Origin: Streptomyces canus 299MFChir4.1 | Lineage (GTDB): Bacteria; Actinomycetota; Actinomycetes; Streptomycetales; Streptomycetaceae | DNA length: 50,565 bases | Assembly: GCF_000383615.1 (NCBI RefSeq) | Contig: NZ_KB911627.1 | Coordinates: 1-50,565 of the forward strand | Reading direction: 5' to 3' | Part shown: positions 1 through 8,473 of the stretch, one piece after another | Layout: every line of letters starts with the position of its first letter | Numbering within the stretch: the stretch's first letter is position 1 | Made by a program: the position numbers and the translations under genes | Notes under the pieces: generated by a model | What the model saw: the letters and a program-made list of their open reading frames with translations, nothing else | Told to the model about the DNA's origin: nothing | Databases searched by the model: none

Positions 1-399
1 GACCAGACCGACATCGCGATCATCGCCGTGGACCCGGCCTACACCAGCCGCTGGGGCGCCCAGCACTGGCAGAAGCCCCTCACCGGCACCACGCGCAAGA
101 CGACCCGCCACGACGCTGCCGCCGTGGCGATCGGACGACGCGCCCAGGGACACCCGATCCGGCGACGGACGACACCGCCCCCACACGACCGGAGTGATCG
201 TGTGGGGCATCGGACCGTCCAGGCCGACCGGCGTGCCGCTGGGCGTGAGGAAACCCGCCCTCCCGTTCCCGGACCACGCACCGGATGCGTGCCGCCGGAC
301 CGCGGAGCGAACGCGGGCGACCAGAACGCCCAACACCGTTCGGGGCGTTCGGCTGAGCATGAATCCTGGCAACAGGACTCACTCCTGCCCAGTCTCTAG
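1..399 (+). CDS. TnpB-related transposase accessory protein, C-terminal part
   Basis: Open from the first base of the window, so the start lies upstream. The visible part begins DQTDIAIIAVDPAYTSRWG and continues with a TRHDAAAVAIGRRA segment. This resembles the last RuvC-like block of the TnpB-related proteins encoded beside IS200/IS605-type elements in Streptomyces, with Asp of TRHDA as the likely third catalytic acid. The tail is rich in Arg, Pro and Gly and ends at TAG. The ORF runs straight into the broken end of the oxidoreductase relic on the opposite strand, so its 3' end probably marks the junction of an old insertion. No transposon end is recognisable. Family assignment is from memory of the motif and was not checked by search. 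Confidence 0.6.
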   Translation, partial: DQTDIAIIAVDPAYTSRWGAQHWQKPLTGTTRKTTRHDAAAVAIGRRAQGHPIRRRTTPPPHDRSDRVGHRTVQADRRAAGREETRPPVPGPRTGCVPPDRGANAGDQNAQHRSGRSAEHESWQQDSLLPSL

Positions 400-1001
400 G
401 AACGGTGAGGGACTGCGGGCCGCTCAACTCGTAGGTGGCCCCCGCGTGTTCGGCCGTCGAGGTCAGTGCCGGAGCCGCGATCTCCGCCAGGTCCGCCGGG
501 TCGATGCTCGCCGCCGGGCGGTCCGCGAAGGGGATCGCCACCTCGTCGCCGGCCCGCAACTGCCCCGCCCACTGCAGGGCGTTGGACATGAAGCGGCCGG
601 GGCGCAGCAGGGTCCAGGCGAAGCCGCGGGCCGGGTCGGTCACCGCCGCCTCCGCCGTCCGCTGCCAGCGGGCGATCGGGTCGTCGCCCGTCCCGCCGTC
701 CAGGACAGCTTCACGACTCGGCTCACCCCCGCCCGATGCGCCGCCGCGGCGAGCGCGAGGTCGTGGGTGGGTTCGGGAGCCGTGCCCACCGCCTGCGCCG
801 ACATCAGGAAGACGCCGTCCACGCCCGCGAAGGCCGCCTCCAGGCTCGCCGGGTCCGCCGCGTCTACACCGCCTCGGCGCCCGCGGGAAGCCGGGCCTCG
901 GCCGGCCGCCGGGTCATCGCGCGCACCGGCTCCCCGGCCGCCGCGAGCCGCCGTACCAGCTCGCTTCCCACATGGCCTGTCGCTCCGGTCACCAGGATCA
1001 T
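400..1001 (-). pseudogene. NmrA/SDR-type NAD(P)-binding oxidoreductase, frameshifted and truncated
   Basis: Reading from ATG at 1001 gives an intact Rossmann start (MILVTGATGHVGSELVRRL) that hits TAG at 864-866. Homology resumes in a second frame (DAADPASLEAAFAGVDGVFLM) and changes frame again near 706-709 (RVVKLS, then VLDGGTGDDPIARWQ). It continues to TYELSGPQSLT near base 404. The family would be about 280 residues; the C-terminal quarter is missing and replaced by the transposase-related tail. The ribosome site GGGGAGA lies 5 bases before the ATG. Two frameshifts plus a truncated end make this a dead gene unless the indels are sequencing errors. It resembles NAD(P)H-binding proteins of the NmrA/YtfG group. 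Confidence 0.8.
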
Positions 1002-1205
1002 CGCCGTCTCCCCTCATGGATGCCTCACGGATGCCTCATGGGCGACTCGTGGACGACCCCAGCCTGCGCGCGACGGCGGCGGCCGGCGTCGCACCGGGGG
1101 AGGCGGTGCGGCTGCTCCCGCGGGAGTAGCCGGGGAGAAATGTGGCATTCAGGCATATTCTGAGACCGTGCATCTCTGCCTGTCGATCTGGAGAAGGTGA
1201 GTGCG

Positions 1206-1499
1206 ATGCGCGTACTGCTCAAGGTGTGCATGGACACGGAGAAGGCGAACGATGCCATCAGCCACGGCACCCTGCCGAAGCTGATCGAGCAGTCGATGGA
1301 GCAGATCAAGCCCGAAGCGGCCTACTTCACCGCCGAGGACGGCCAGCGCACCGCCTACCTGGTCTTCGACATGCAGGACAGCTCACTGATGCCGGTGATC
1401 AGTGAGCCGTTCTTCATGAACCTGGGCGCGAAGATCACGTACACCCCGGTGATGAACTACGACGACGTCCAGAAGGGCCTCGCCCAGCTCGGGCGTTGA
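1206..1499 (+). CDS. conserved hypothetical protein (about 97 aa)
   Basis: A small protein MRVLLKVCMDTEKAND... ending KGLAQLGR. It has no signal peptide or membrane segment and looks like a compact alpha/beta domain, similar to small actinobacterial proteins of the DUF3303 kind that wrap substrate-free ferredoxin-like folds. I chose ATG 1206 over the in-frame GTG at 1197 because GGAGAAGG ends 9 bases before the ATG and overlaps the GTG. It stands alone between a relic on its left and a convergent gene on its right. Function is unknown; the resemblance to DUF3303 is weak. Confidence 0.75.
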   Translation: MRVLLKVCMDTEKANDAISHGTLPKLIEQSMEQIKPEAAYFTAEDGQRTAYLVFDMQDSSLMPVISEPFFMNLGAKITYTPVMNYDDVQKGLAQLGR

Positions 1500-1511
1500 C
1501 CGTCGATCGCG

Positions 1512-2162
1512 TCAGCTGAAGATGATCATCGAGCCCTGGGCGAGACTCCGGGTCGCCGCCGCGTGCAGCCCCAGCCAGACATGGCGTTCGCGGGCGAAGG
1601 GACTGGGGTCGTACGGCGCGGGAACGGCCGGCTCCTCCAGCTCCGTGGGGGCGCGTGGCGGCTCGGGGGGCGCCGGCGGGTTGGCCGGGTCGATGCCGAT
1701 CACCGGGGCCACGAACTCCAGCTCCCGCAGCAGGGCCTGAGAGGATCCCAACGGGCCACCGCCCGCGAGGAGTTCGTCGTTGGCCAGGGGATGCGGGAAG
1801 TCGACGGGGACGTACGCGCCCGCGTGGTCGTAGTGCCAGACCAGATGGGACTGCTGGGCCGTCGCCTCGAACATCTCCAGCAACTGCTCGTAGTCCCCGC
1901 CCAGTTCGTCCACGGGGGTGACCGGGAGCCCGCACACCTGGAGCAGATAGGCGCGGCGCAGGAAGTGCAGCGCGTCGTAGTCGAAACCGGCCACCGGGGC
2001 GACCTCGCCGGACAGTCCCGGCATGTACTGGTACACCGGCACCGGCGGCAACCCGGCCTCGGTGAGCACCTTGTTGTATTGCGCGAGTTCCTCGGCGAAC
2101 GGGTTGTCCGGGGTGTGGCACAACACGTCGACAAGCGGCACCAGCCACAGGTCACAGGCCAA
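1512..2162 (-). CDS. conserved Streptomyces hypothetical protein
   Basis: About 216 residues beginning M(TTG)ACDLWLVPLVDVLCHTPDN. TTG 2160-2162 is the likely start because AGGAG (2170-2174) sits exactly 7 bases upstream; the longer frame to 2204 has no ribosome site. The protein is soluble, with a YDALHFLRRAYLL segment, QQSHLVWHYDHAGAYVPVDF in the middle, a Pro-rich linker (PANPPAPPEPPRAP) and a short C-terminal domain ending in GSMIIFS. I recognise it as a conserved streptomycete family without known role. It converges with the small gene at 1206. There is no visible catalytic motif. Confidence 0.75.
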   Translation of the reverse strand: MACDLWLVPLVDVLCHTPDNPFAEELAQYNKVLTEAGLPPVPVYQYMPGLSGEVAPVAGFDYDALHFLRRAYLLQVCGLPVTPVDELGGDYEQLLEMFEATAQQSHLVWHYDHAGAYVPVDFPHPLANDELLAGGGPLGSSQALLRELEFVAPVIGIDPANPPAPPEPPRAPTELEEPAVPAPYDPSPFARERHVWLGLHAAATRSLAQGSMIIFS

Positions 2163-2292
2163 AAGACAGCTCCTCGGATACTCGCGGTGCGCGGATATCG
2201 TCACACGGTGGTCAGGGAAGGGTAGTCGCTGCGGCCCCGGGTCGGGGCCCCTTGTGCGGGTCGTGGTGGTCCCTTACCCCTGCCGGGGGCCG

Positions 2293-2994
2293 TCAGTCGG
2301 CGGTGAGGCCCTCGATGAGGGTCAGATAGTGGCCGTTGTAGGCGGTGAGGAGTTCGCGGGCGGCCGCGGTGTCCTGCCGGTACAGGGCGTCGGCGACCTC
2401 GGGGTGCGCGGACCACAGGCTGCCGCGCAGATCGGTGAGCCGGCGCAGGTGCTGGACCGTGCACACCCAGGTCTGCACGCGTAGCCGGTGCAGGAAGTCG
2501 GCGAGGTAGGGATTGCCGAACAGGACGCTCAGTTCGCGCCAGAAGCGCAGGTCGTAGCCGATCAGCACGGTCAGGTCGCCTGCGGCGGCGGCCCGCTGGG
2601 CCTCCTCGCCGCGCCGCCGTACGCCCGCCACGGCCGCCGCGGTACGGGGTTCGTCGAGCTCCTGGAGGATGCGGTGGCCGGCGTCGAGCGCCTGGAACAT
2701 GCCGTCCGTGACCAGGCTGCGGGCCTCGATCATGCCGCGGAAGTCGTCGAGGGAGTACTCGTGCACATGGAAGCCGCGGTGCTGGTCGGCCTCCAGGAGC
2801 CCCTGCGCGGACAGGTCCACGAGGGCCTCGCGGACCGGGGTCGCGGAGACGCCGTACTGCTCGGCGATCTCCTTGACGGTGAACTCCTGCCCCGGCTGGA
2901 GCCGCCCGGCCAGTACCTCGTCGCGCAGCGCGTCCGCGATCTGCTGCCGCAGCGTGCTGCGGGTGACGGCACCGTTGCCGCTGCTGCCGGGCAT
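2293..2994 (-). CDS. GntR-family transcriptional regulator (FCD/FadR type)
   Basis: An N-terminal winged helix (TLRQQIADALRDEVLAGRLQPG, then VKEIAEQYGVSATPVREAL) covers about residues 10-80. An all-helical FCD-type ligand domain with conserved Arg/His positions (IEARSLV, HRILQELDE, DLRFWREL, NPYLADFLHRLR) follows. Proteins of this group bind small carboxylic or amino acids. ATG 2994 is preferred; the frame extends to TTG 3024 without a ribosome site. It lies just downstream of the aminotransferase gene on the same strand. A 13-bp inverted repeat lies between them, so it may control that gene or itself. Confidence 0.85.
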   Translation of the reverse strand: MPGSSGNGAVTRSTLRQQIADALRDEVLAGRLQPGQEFTVKEIAEQYGVSATPVREALVDLSAQGLLEADQHRGFHVHEYSLDDFRGMIEARSLVTDGMFQALDAGHRILQELDEPRTAAAVAGVRRRGEEAQRAAAAGDLTVLIGYDLRFWRELSVLFGNPYLADFLHRLRVQTWVCTVQHLRRLTDLRGSLWSAHPEVADALYRQDTAAARELLTAYNGHYLTLIEGLTAD

Positions 2995-3025
2995 GGTCGG
3001 GGCGCCTCTCTCGCGCAGGTGCAAA

Positions 3026-3059
3026 TGGCGTGCTCGTACATATGTCTACGAGCACGCCA
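3026..3059. promoter_or_regulatory. 13-bp perfect inverted repeat upstream of gntR
   Basis: The left arm TGGCGTGCTCGTA (3026-3038) and right arm TACGAGCACGCCA (3047-3059) are perfect complements around an 8-base spacer. It lies 31 bases before the GntR ATG and 27 bases after the aminotransferase stop, both on the minus strand. It can be an operator for the regulator or a hairpin ending the aminotransferase transcript; no U-run follows, which favours an operator. Confidence 0.6.
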
Positions 3060-3086
3060 CCTTACGCGTTCGGAGGCCGGGAGGAT

Positions 3087-4442
3087 TTACTCCGTGTGTT
3101 CGTCCGCCACGCAGAGCGCGGTGTCCAGGGCGGCGAGCCCCTCCTTCAGCTCCGCCTCGCTGACGTTGCACGGCGGCACGACATGGGTCCGGTTCATGTT
3201 GACGAACGGCCAGATGCCCTGCTTCTTCGCGGCGGCCGCGAACGCGGCCATCGGGGCGTTCGCCTCACCCGCCGCGTTGTAGGGCACGAGAGGCTCGCGG
3301 GTCTCCTTGTCCTTCACGAGTTCAAGGGCCCAGAACATGCCCACACCGCGCACCTCGCCGACGCTCGGATGCCGCTCGGCGAGCTCCCGCAGCGCCGGCT
3401 CCAGGACGGCCGTACCGAGGTGCTTGGCGTTGTCGACGACCCCTTCCTCCGCCATCACGTTGATGGTCGCGACGGCGGCGGCGCAGGCGAGCGGGTGCCC
3501 GGAGTAGGTCAGCCCGCCGGGGTACGGCCGCTTGCCGAAGGTGTCGGCGATCTTCTGCGAGATGGCGACACCGCCGAGCGGCACGTATCCGCTGTTGACG
3601 CCCTTGGCGAAGGTCATGAGGTCGGGCGTGACGTCGAAGAGGTCGGCGGCGAACCACTCGCCGGTGCGTCCGAACCCGGCCATGACCTCGTCCAGGACGA
3701 AGACGATGCCGTACTTGTCGCAGATCTCGCGGACCCCGGCGAGGTAGCCGGGCGGCGGGACCATGATTCCGGCGGTGCCGGGGATGGTCTCCAGGACGAT
3801 CGCGGCGACGGTGGCCGGGCCCTCGAAGGCGATGGTCGTCTCCAGGTGCTCCAGCGCCCGCGCGGTCTCCTGCTCCTCGGTCTCGGCGTAGAAGCGGGAC
3901 CGGTACAGGAAGGGCGCCCAGAAGTGCACGACCCCGGCGGAGGCGCTGTCGGAGGCCCAGCGCCGCGGGTCACCGGTGAGGTTGACGGCCTGCTGCGTGC
4001 CGCCGTGGTACGAGCGGTAGGCGGAGAGCACCTTGGGCCGCCCGGTGTGCAGCCGGGCCATGCGCACGGCGTGCTCGACGGCGTCCGCGCCGGCATTGGT
4101 GAAGAAGATCTTGTCCAGGTCCCCGGGCGTCCGCTCGGCGATCAGCCGGGCCGCCTCGGAGCGGGCCTCGATCGCGAAGGCGGGCGCGAAGGTCGTCATC
4201 TTCGCCGCCTGCTCCTGGATCGCGGCGACGACCTTCGGGTGCTGGTAGCCGATGTTGGTGTAGACGAGCCCGCTGGTGAAGTCGAGATAGCGGTTCCCGT
4301 CGTAGTCCCAGAAGTACGAGCCCTCCGCACCGGCGACGGCCAGCGGGTCGATGAGCTCCTGCGCGGACCAGGAGTGGAACACATGAGCACGGTCCGCGGC
4401 CTTCACGGCGGCGCCGACCTCTGGGTGTGGCTGAGGGGTCAT
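3087..4442 (-). CDS. class III pyridoxal-phosphate aminotransferase
   Basis: 451 residues, the normal length for omega-amino acid transaminases. Seen motifs: NAGADAVEHAVRMAR (phosphate binding), SYHGG, the PLP-contacting FVLDEVMAGFGRTGEW, and Lys280 in TFAKGVNSGYVPLGG as the Schiff-base lysine. The family transfers an amino group from an amine, taurine, beta-alanine, GABA or similar donor to pyruvate or 2-oxoglutarate in the cytoplasm. The donor cannot be read from sequence. The start ATG at 4442 has only a weak ribosome site. The adjacent GntR gene downstream suggests regulation by an amine or amino-acid catabolite. Confidence 0.9.
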   Translation of the reverse strand: MTPQPHPEVGAAVKAADRAHVFHSWSAQELIDPLAVAGAEGSYFWDYDGNRYLDFTSGLVYTNIGYQHPKVVAAIQEQAAKMTTFAPAFAIEARSEAARLIAERTPGDLDKIFFTNAGADAVEHAVRMARLHTGRPKVLSAYRSYHGGTQQAVNLTGDPRRWASDSASAGVVHFWAPFLYRSRFYAETEEQETARALEHLETTIAFEGPATVAAIVLETIPGTAGIMVPPPGYLAGVREICDKYGIVFVLDEVMAGFGRTGEWFAADLFDVTPDLMTFAKGVNSGYVPLGGVAISQKIADTFGKRPYPGGLTYSGHPLACAAAVATINVMAEEGVVDNAKHLGTAVLEPALRELAERHPSVGEVRGVGMFWALELVKDKETREPLVPYNAAGEANAPMAAFAAAAKKQGIWPFVNMNRTHVVPPCNVSEAELKEGLAALDTALCVADEHTE

Positions 4443-4536
4443 ACGAGTGAGCGTAAATGTCCGCGATGCGGAAGCGGTATCGGCGTCCTGTCTGTGGACG
4501 GGGGCATTACGCGACAGGGTGTCCAGGGCCGAACGA

Positions 4537-4573
4537 TTGACAGCCTACTGTCGAAATGACAGCATGTTGTCAT
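4537..4573 (+). promoter_or_regulatory. promoter with two operator-like palindromes at the PfpI-MarR operon start
   Basis: TTGACA (4537-4542) is followed after 17 bases by CAGCAT (4560-4565), which puts the expected +1 at 4572, the A of the ATG. Two palindromes overlay this promoter: GACAG-CCTA-CTGTC (4539-4552) and ATGACA-GCATGT-TGTCAT (4556-4573). Both share a GACA/TGTC half-site. No ribosome site exists before ATG 4572, so the transcript may be leaderless. MarR regulators commonly repress their own operon from such sites. Confidence 0.6.
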
Positions 4574-5177
4574 GAATGCCAACCCCGTGCACCACGCCGT
4601 GTACGACACCTATGCCGACTGGGAGACGGGACACGCCACGGCCTACCTCGCCCGCGCCGGGTACGAGATCCGCACGGTCGGCCCGTCGCGCGAGCCGGTG
4701 ACCTCCATCGGGGGCCTGCGGGTGCAGCCGGCATGCGCCCTGGACGACGTACGGCCCTCCGAGAGTTCCCTGCTGATCCTGCCGGGCGCCGACCTCTGGG
4801 ACGCCGGCGACGACCTCGCCCCCTTCGCCCGCAAGGCGCGGGAGTTCCTCGACGCCGGGGTTCCCGTCGCCGCGATCTGCGGGGCCACCGCCGGGCTCGC
4901 GCGTGAGGGGCTGCTCGACGACCGGGAGCACACCGGCGCCGTGTCCTTCTATCTGGCGGCCACCGGGTACGGCGGCGGCGGGCGGTACGTCGACGCGGAC
5001 GCCGTGACCGACGGCGGGCTGATCACCGCCGGACCCACCGAACCCGTCGCGTTCGCCCGGGAGATCTTCCGGCTGCTCGGGATCTACGAGGGCGAGGTGC
5101 TGGACGCCTGGTACCGGCTCTTCCACGACTCCGACCCGCAGGCCTACGCCGTGCTGGAGAAGGCGACCGCGCGGTGA
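4572..5177 (+). CDS. DJ-1/PfpI family (glutamine amidotransferase-like) protein
   Basis: 201 residues of a single DJ-1/PfpI flavodoxin-like domain. The nucleophile-elbow motif is AICGATAGLA with Cys103; SLLILPGADLWD and AREFLDAGVPV are typical flanking segments. Members act as glyoxalases, chaperone-deglycases or stress hydrolases; the exact activity cannot be told. It starts at ATG 4572 directly at the predicted transcription start and has no ribosome site. Its stop overlaps the GTG of the MarR gene by 4 bases, so the two are translationally coupled. Operator-like palindromes over the start point to autoregulation by the MarR partner. Confidence 0.85.
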   Translation: MNANPVHHAVYDTYADWETGHATAYLARAGYEIRTVGPSREPVTSIGGLRVQPACALDDVRPSESSLLILPGADLWDAGDDLAPFARKAREFLDAGVPVAAICGATAGLAREGLLDDREHTGAVSFYLAATGYGGGGRYVDADAVTDGGLITAGPTEPVAFAREIFRLLGIYEGEVLDAWYRLFHDSDPQAYAVLEKATAR

Positions 5178-5632
5178 GCCGGGAGCGGCAGGAGCTGCTC
5201 AGCCGCAGCGCGCTCGGGGTGTTCCGGCTCAACGGCCGGTTCCTCGCCGTCGCCGAGGAGCTGGCGCGCCCCGCCCATCTCACCGCCGCCTGGTGGCAGG
5301 TGCTCGGCGCGGTGCTCCCGGAGCCGCTCCCGGTCGCCGGGATCGCCCGGGAGATGGGCATCACCCGGCAGAGCGTGCAGCGGATCGCCGATCTCCTGGT
5401 GGAGCGGGGACTGGCCGCTTACCGGCCCAACCCCGCCCACCGGCGCGCCAAGCTCCTCGCGCCGACCGAGGAGGGACGGGCCGCCGTACGGCGGATCGGT
5501 CCGGGGCACGCGGCCTTCGCCGACCGGCTCGCGGAGGCCTTCGGGGAGGCCGAACTCGCCGAAGCCGTAGGGGTGCTGGAGCGGCTGTCCAAGGTGCTCG
5601 ACCAGATCTCGACGGACGGCGGACGGACGTAG
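5174..5632 (+). CDS. MarR-family transcriptional regulator
   Basis: 152 residues with a central winged helix: LPVAGIAREMGITRQSVQRIADLLVERGL as helix-turn-helix and RRAKLLAPTEEGRAA as the wing, flanked by dimer helices. The GTG start overlaps the PfpI stop (GTGA). There is no conserved sensing Cys of the OhrR type. It probably represses its own operon through the GACA/TGTC palindromes at 4539-4573. The inducer is unknown; pairing with a DJ-1 protein suggests an oxidative or electrophile stress signal. Confidence 0.88.
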   Translation: MSRERQELLSRSALGVFRLNGRFLAVAEELARPAHLTAAWWQVLGAVLPEPLPVAGIAREMGITRQSVQRIADLLVERGLAAYRPNPAHRRAKLLAPTEEGRAAVRRIGPGHAAFADRLAEAFGEAELAEAVGVLERLSKVLDQISTDGGRT

Positions 5633-5689
5633 ACACTGGTCTTCTGTCGCGCAGGTGTGCGGGCGCGCGGTCTCGGGGGAGGGCCTGCC

Positions 5690-5947
5690 ATGGAGGAACA
5701 CGGCTCCGCCGACCCGGCGGACGGCGAGGGACGGGGTCATGCCCGGGAGCGCCCCTCGCCCGGCACCTATCTGACGCCGTACCCGTCGGAGCCGGGCCCC
5801 TTGCCGGGGGACCGCAGCCGTGCCGTCACGCTGGCGCTCCTCGCGGTCGCGCTCGTGGTGGCGTTGGGTGCCGGCGGCTCGGTCTACGCCGTCCTGGACG
5901 ACGAGAGTCCCGGCGCGGCGCCGACGGCCCCTCCTGCCTCGCCCTGA
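5690..5947 (+). CDS. small single-span membrane protein
   Basis: About 85 residues. A polar N-terminal tail (MEEHGSADPADGEGRGH...), then one hydrophobic helix (AVTLALLAVALVVALGAGGSVYAVL) and a short Pro/Ala tail outside. ATG 5690 is preferred to GTG 5657 because GGGGGAGGG lies 7 bases upstream of it. It precedes the PstS-like relic with about 125 bases between. No family is recognised. Positive-inside topology is unclear. Confidence 0.6.
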   Translation: MEEHGSADPADGEGRGHARERPSPGTYLTPYPSEPGPLPGDRSRAVTLALLAVALVVALGAGGSVYAVLDDESPGAAPTAPPASP

Positions 5948-6176
5948 AGTCCCCGTCCGCGTACGTCGGTTGAACGTCACGCGAACTTCGCCTCACCGTC
6001 CCGCCGGGTCCGCTCGCACAGCCGTACGGTGGTCGGACGAGCGAACTGCGGGAGTTGCGGGGGCACCCACAGTGCAGTGGTGGAGCGCGGAGAACGTCGT
6101 GGCGGTGGGGACCGCCGTCCTCGGTGTCGTCGCGTCCGGGGTCATGGTCTGGTACGAGCGCAGGGTGCCGCGCCGC

Positions 6177-6212
6177 TGGGGGCACCGCCCACGCCCTTAA
6201 GGCGGTGGGGGA
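6177..6212. repeat. GC-rich palindromic insertion inside the PstS-like relic
   Basis: TGGGGGCACCGCCC (6177-6190) and GGCGGTGGGGGA (6201-6212) flank ACGCCCTTAA; CACCGCC (6183-6189) pairs with GGCGGTG (6201-6207). The element interrupts the join between RRVPRR and RIGYRV and brings in the TAA stop. It resembles the short TGGGGGCACC-type palindromes that I recall as scattered in Streptomyces genomes. Confidence 0.5.
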
Positions 6213-6283
6213 GGATCGGCTACCGCGTGCAGATGGACAACCGCGGTGGGGGAGGATCGGCTACCGCGTGCAGATGGACAACC
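6202..6283 (+). repeat. exact 41-bp tandem duplication
   Basis: Bases 6202-6242 are repeated without any difference at 6243-6283 (unit begins GCGGTGGGGGAGGATCGG). Forty-one is not a multiple of three, so the duplication shifts the reading frame of the substrate-binding gene. Being identical, it looks recent, or could be an assembly artefact. Confidence 0.9.
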
Positions 6284-7747
6284 CGATCGGCGACGACGTC
6301 CGGCGGGGCCGGGCCAACGTCAGACTCGGGCTCTTCGACGAGGCTCCCGACATGTCGGACGCCACCCTGGTCCTCCTGCGCATCGAGAACGACGGCTCGC
6401 AGGGCATCGACCGCGACGACTACACGGGCCCCGAACGGCACGGCCTGACCGCGGTGTTCAGCGACCGGACCGTGCGCGGGGTCTCGGTCACCCAGCCGAT
6501 CGACACCGACCACCTCATGGACCACTTCACCCCGGAACGGGGCTTCGGCTACGAGGGCAACCGGCTGCGTGTTCCCCGTGTCCCCCTCAACCGCGGCGAG
6601 CACTACAAACTCCTCGTGCTGCTGTCCGGCGGTGACGTGGGCCGTCCGATCCGGATGACTGGCGGCATCCGGGAGGGCGAGGTGCACCCCAACCGCGCCA
6701 CCCCGGACGAGATCCCGCCCGTCCTCAGCCCGGCGGCACGGATCTTCACCGGGCTGCTCACCCATCCGTCCTGGTCCTCGCCACGATCGTGGTCGCCCGC
6801 GACGACACCCCGCCCCCGCTCGGCTGCGAGACGGGAAGCCTCACGGTGACCGGCTCCACCGCCTTCGCCCCGGTGATCGAGACGCTCGCGAAGGAGTACG
6901 AGAAGGACTGCGAGGGCGCGGACATCACGGTCGAGGCGCGCGGCAGCGAGGCCGGGGTGGCCGGGCTCGGCGCCAGCGGTGCCCGCTCGGCGAAGGAGGC
7001 GCGGTCCGTGATCGCCTTCTCGGACGGTCCGATGGGCGACCGGCTGGGCCTGCACGGCGAGAAGATCGCCCTGTCGGTCTTCACCCTCGTCGTCAACGAC
7101 GGCATCGATCTCGGCGCGCGCGGGCTGACCCGGGCCGAGGTGGAGCGCCTGTACCGGGGCGAGGTCGGCCGCTGGAGCGACCTGAACGCCTCCCGCCCCG
7201 CCGGCCTCCCGCACCTGCCCGGCCTGCCGGTCGTGCTGGTGAGCCGGGACGCGTACTCGGGCACCCGGCAGATCTTCCAGGAACGGGTGCTCGCGGGTGC
7301 CTGGGAGATGACCCCCACGACGTCCCTGGACTGCGACCCGGTGAAGGACAAGGCGGTGGCCGCGGCCGCGCGTTCCGCCGTCACCCGCTGCGAACTCGCC
7401 TCCACCGAGGACGTGCTGGACAAGGTCGCCGCCCAGCCCGGCGCCCTCGGCTACAGTCGAACTCACCCTGGCCACCGGTCACAAGGGAGTGCGCCGGGTG
7501 CCGCTGGACGGTGCGGCGGCCTCGGTCGACCACCTGGGCCGGTACCCCTACCGCGGTGTCGAGTACGCCTACACCTACCGTTCCCCGGCCCCCGGTTCCC
7601 TCGCCGCCGGCTTCCTCGCCTACCTCGACGAGGGCACGAGCCAGGACGTGATCCGGGAGCAGGGGCATCTGCCGTGCCTGCGGGCGGCGACGCTGTGCGA
7701 CTGACGGGTTGTCCCGACGACCGCCCCGAGGGTCGCCCCGAGCCGGC

Positions 7748-8473
7748 TCACCGGGGCTCCGGCGGCCGCTGCCGGGGCATGTTCGGGCGGGCCGGCGGGC
7801 CCGGGGGGAGCGGGAAGCGTCCCTGAGCGCCCCCGGAGTCCTGGCGTCCCCCGGACGTCACCGCGCCCTGGATGCCCATCGGCGCGGACCCGTTGCGGAA
7901 CTCCACGATCCAGTCGGCCGTCTCCACCCGGATCAGCTCCGTGACGTCCTCCGAGAAGCGGCGCAGGACGCCCAGGCAGCGTTCGGTGGCCTCGGCGGCC
8001 GTGCCCTCCGTGGGGCCGAGCACCTCGCGGACGCTCTCCGAGGCCCAGTCGAACTGGAGGGCCTGGAGGCGCCGCTGCACGGCCTGCGCGGTGGCCACGT
8101 CCCTTATCCAGCCGGAGGTCACACCGAAGAAGCGGTCCACGGCCACGCAGGCCACCGCGAGGAGCAGGGCGAGATAGCCCCAGGGTGTGGCCCCGGCCCC
8201 CACCACTCCCGTCAGCCCCAGCAAGGGCAGCACGGCCCCGGTCACCGCCCCCACCGCGGCCCCGCCCCGCAGGGCCCGCGCACAGCGCCGTTTGCCCACC
8301 CGGTCCGCGAGATACCAGGACGCCGTCTCCAGCGCTCCGTGCTCCACCCACCGGTACAGCTCGTCCAGCCGTACGGCGGGCTCGCCCCAGTCACCGAGCG
8401 GAAACGTCCGCCCGGCCAGATCGGCCCGTCCGTCCTGAGGCGGGCCCTCGGGCTGCATCTCCGGCTGACCCAC
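7748..8473 (-). CDS. SLATT-domain membrane protein
   Basis: 241 residues. A leading soluble part with WGEPAVRLDELYRWVEHGALETASWYLADR is followed by two hydrophobic helices (AAVGAVTGAVLPLLGLTGVV and WGYLALLLAVACVAVDRFFG, about residues 72-118). A long helix (ATAQAVQRRLQALQFDWASE...) and a Pro-rich tail come after. This helix-2TM-helix layout is that of SLATT proteins, which are thought to be pore-like effectors in some conflict systems but are also common core genes in Streptomyces. Here it sits beside ybaB-recR, with no obvious partner, so a housekeeping membrane role is as likely. The start is at GTG/ATG 8473. Confidence 0.8.
   Translation of the reverse strand: MGQPEMQPEGPPQDGRADLAGRTFPLGDWGEPAVRLDELYRWVEHGALETASWYLADRVGKRRCARALRGGAAVGAVTGAVLPLLGLTGVVGAGATPWGYLALLLAVACVAVDRFFGVTSGWIRDVATAQAVQRRLQALQFDWASESVREVLGPTEGTAAEATERCLGVLRRFSEDVTELIRVETADWIVEFRNGSAPMGIQGAVTSGGRQDSGGAQGRFPLPPGPPARPNMPRQRPPEPR

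Larger units (their letters stand above)
6072..7704 (+). pseudogene. membrane-anchored PstS-like substrate-binding protein, broken by several frameshifts
   Basis: The N-terminus (GTG 6072, VQWWSAENVVAVGTAVLGVV, a membrane helix) is in frame 3 and ends at TAA 6198-6200. The next block (RIGYRVQMDNPIGDD...) is in frame 1. Near 6762 it shifts to the frame of VVARDDTPPPLGCETGSLTVTGSTAFAPVIE. At about 7453 it shifts again to VELTLATGHKGVRRVPLDG and ends LPCLRAATLCD. TGSTAFAPVIE, SDGPMGDR and SRDAYSGTRQIFQ match phosphate-type periplasmic binding proteins. Read together the blocks give about 530 residues. A palindromic insertion and a 41-bp tandem duplication explain the first break; small indels explain the other two. 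Confidence 0.8.
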
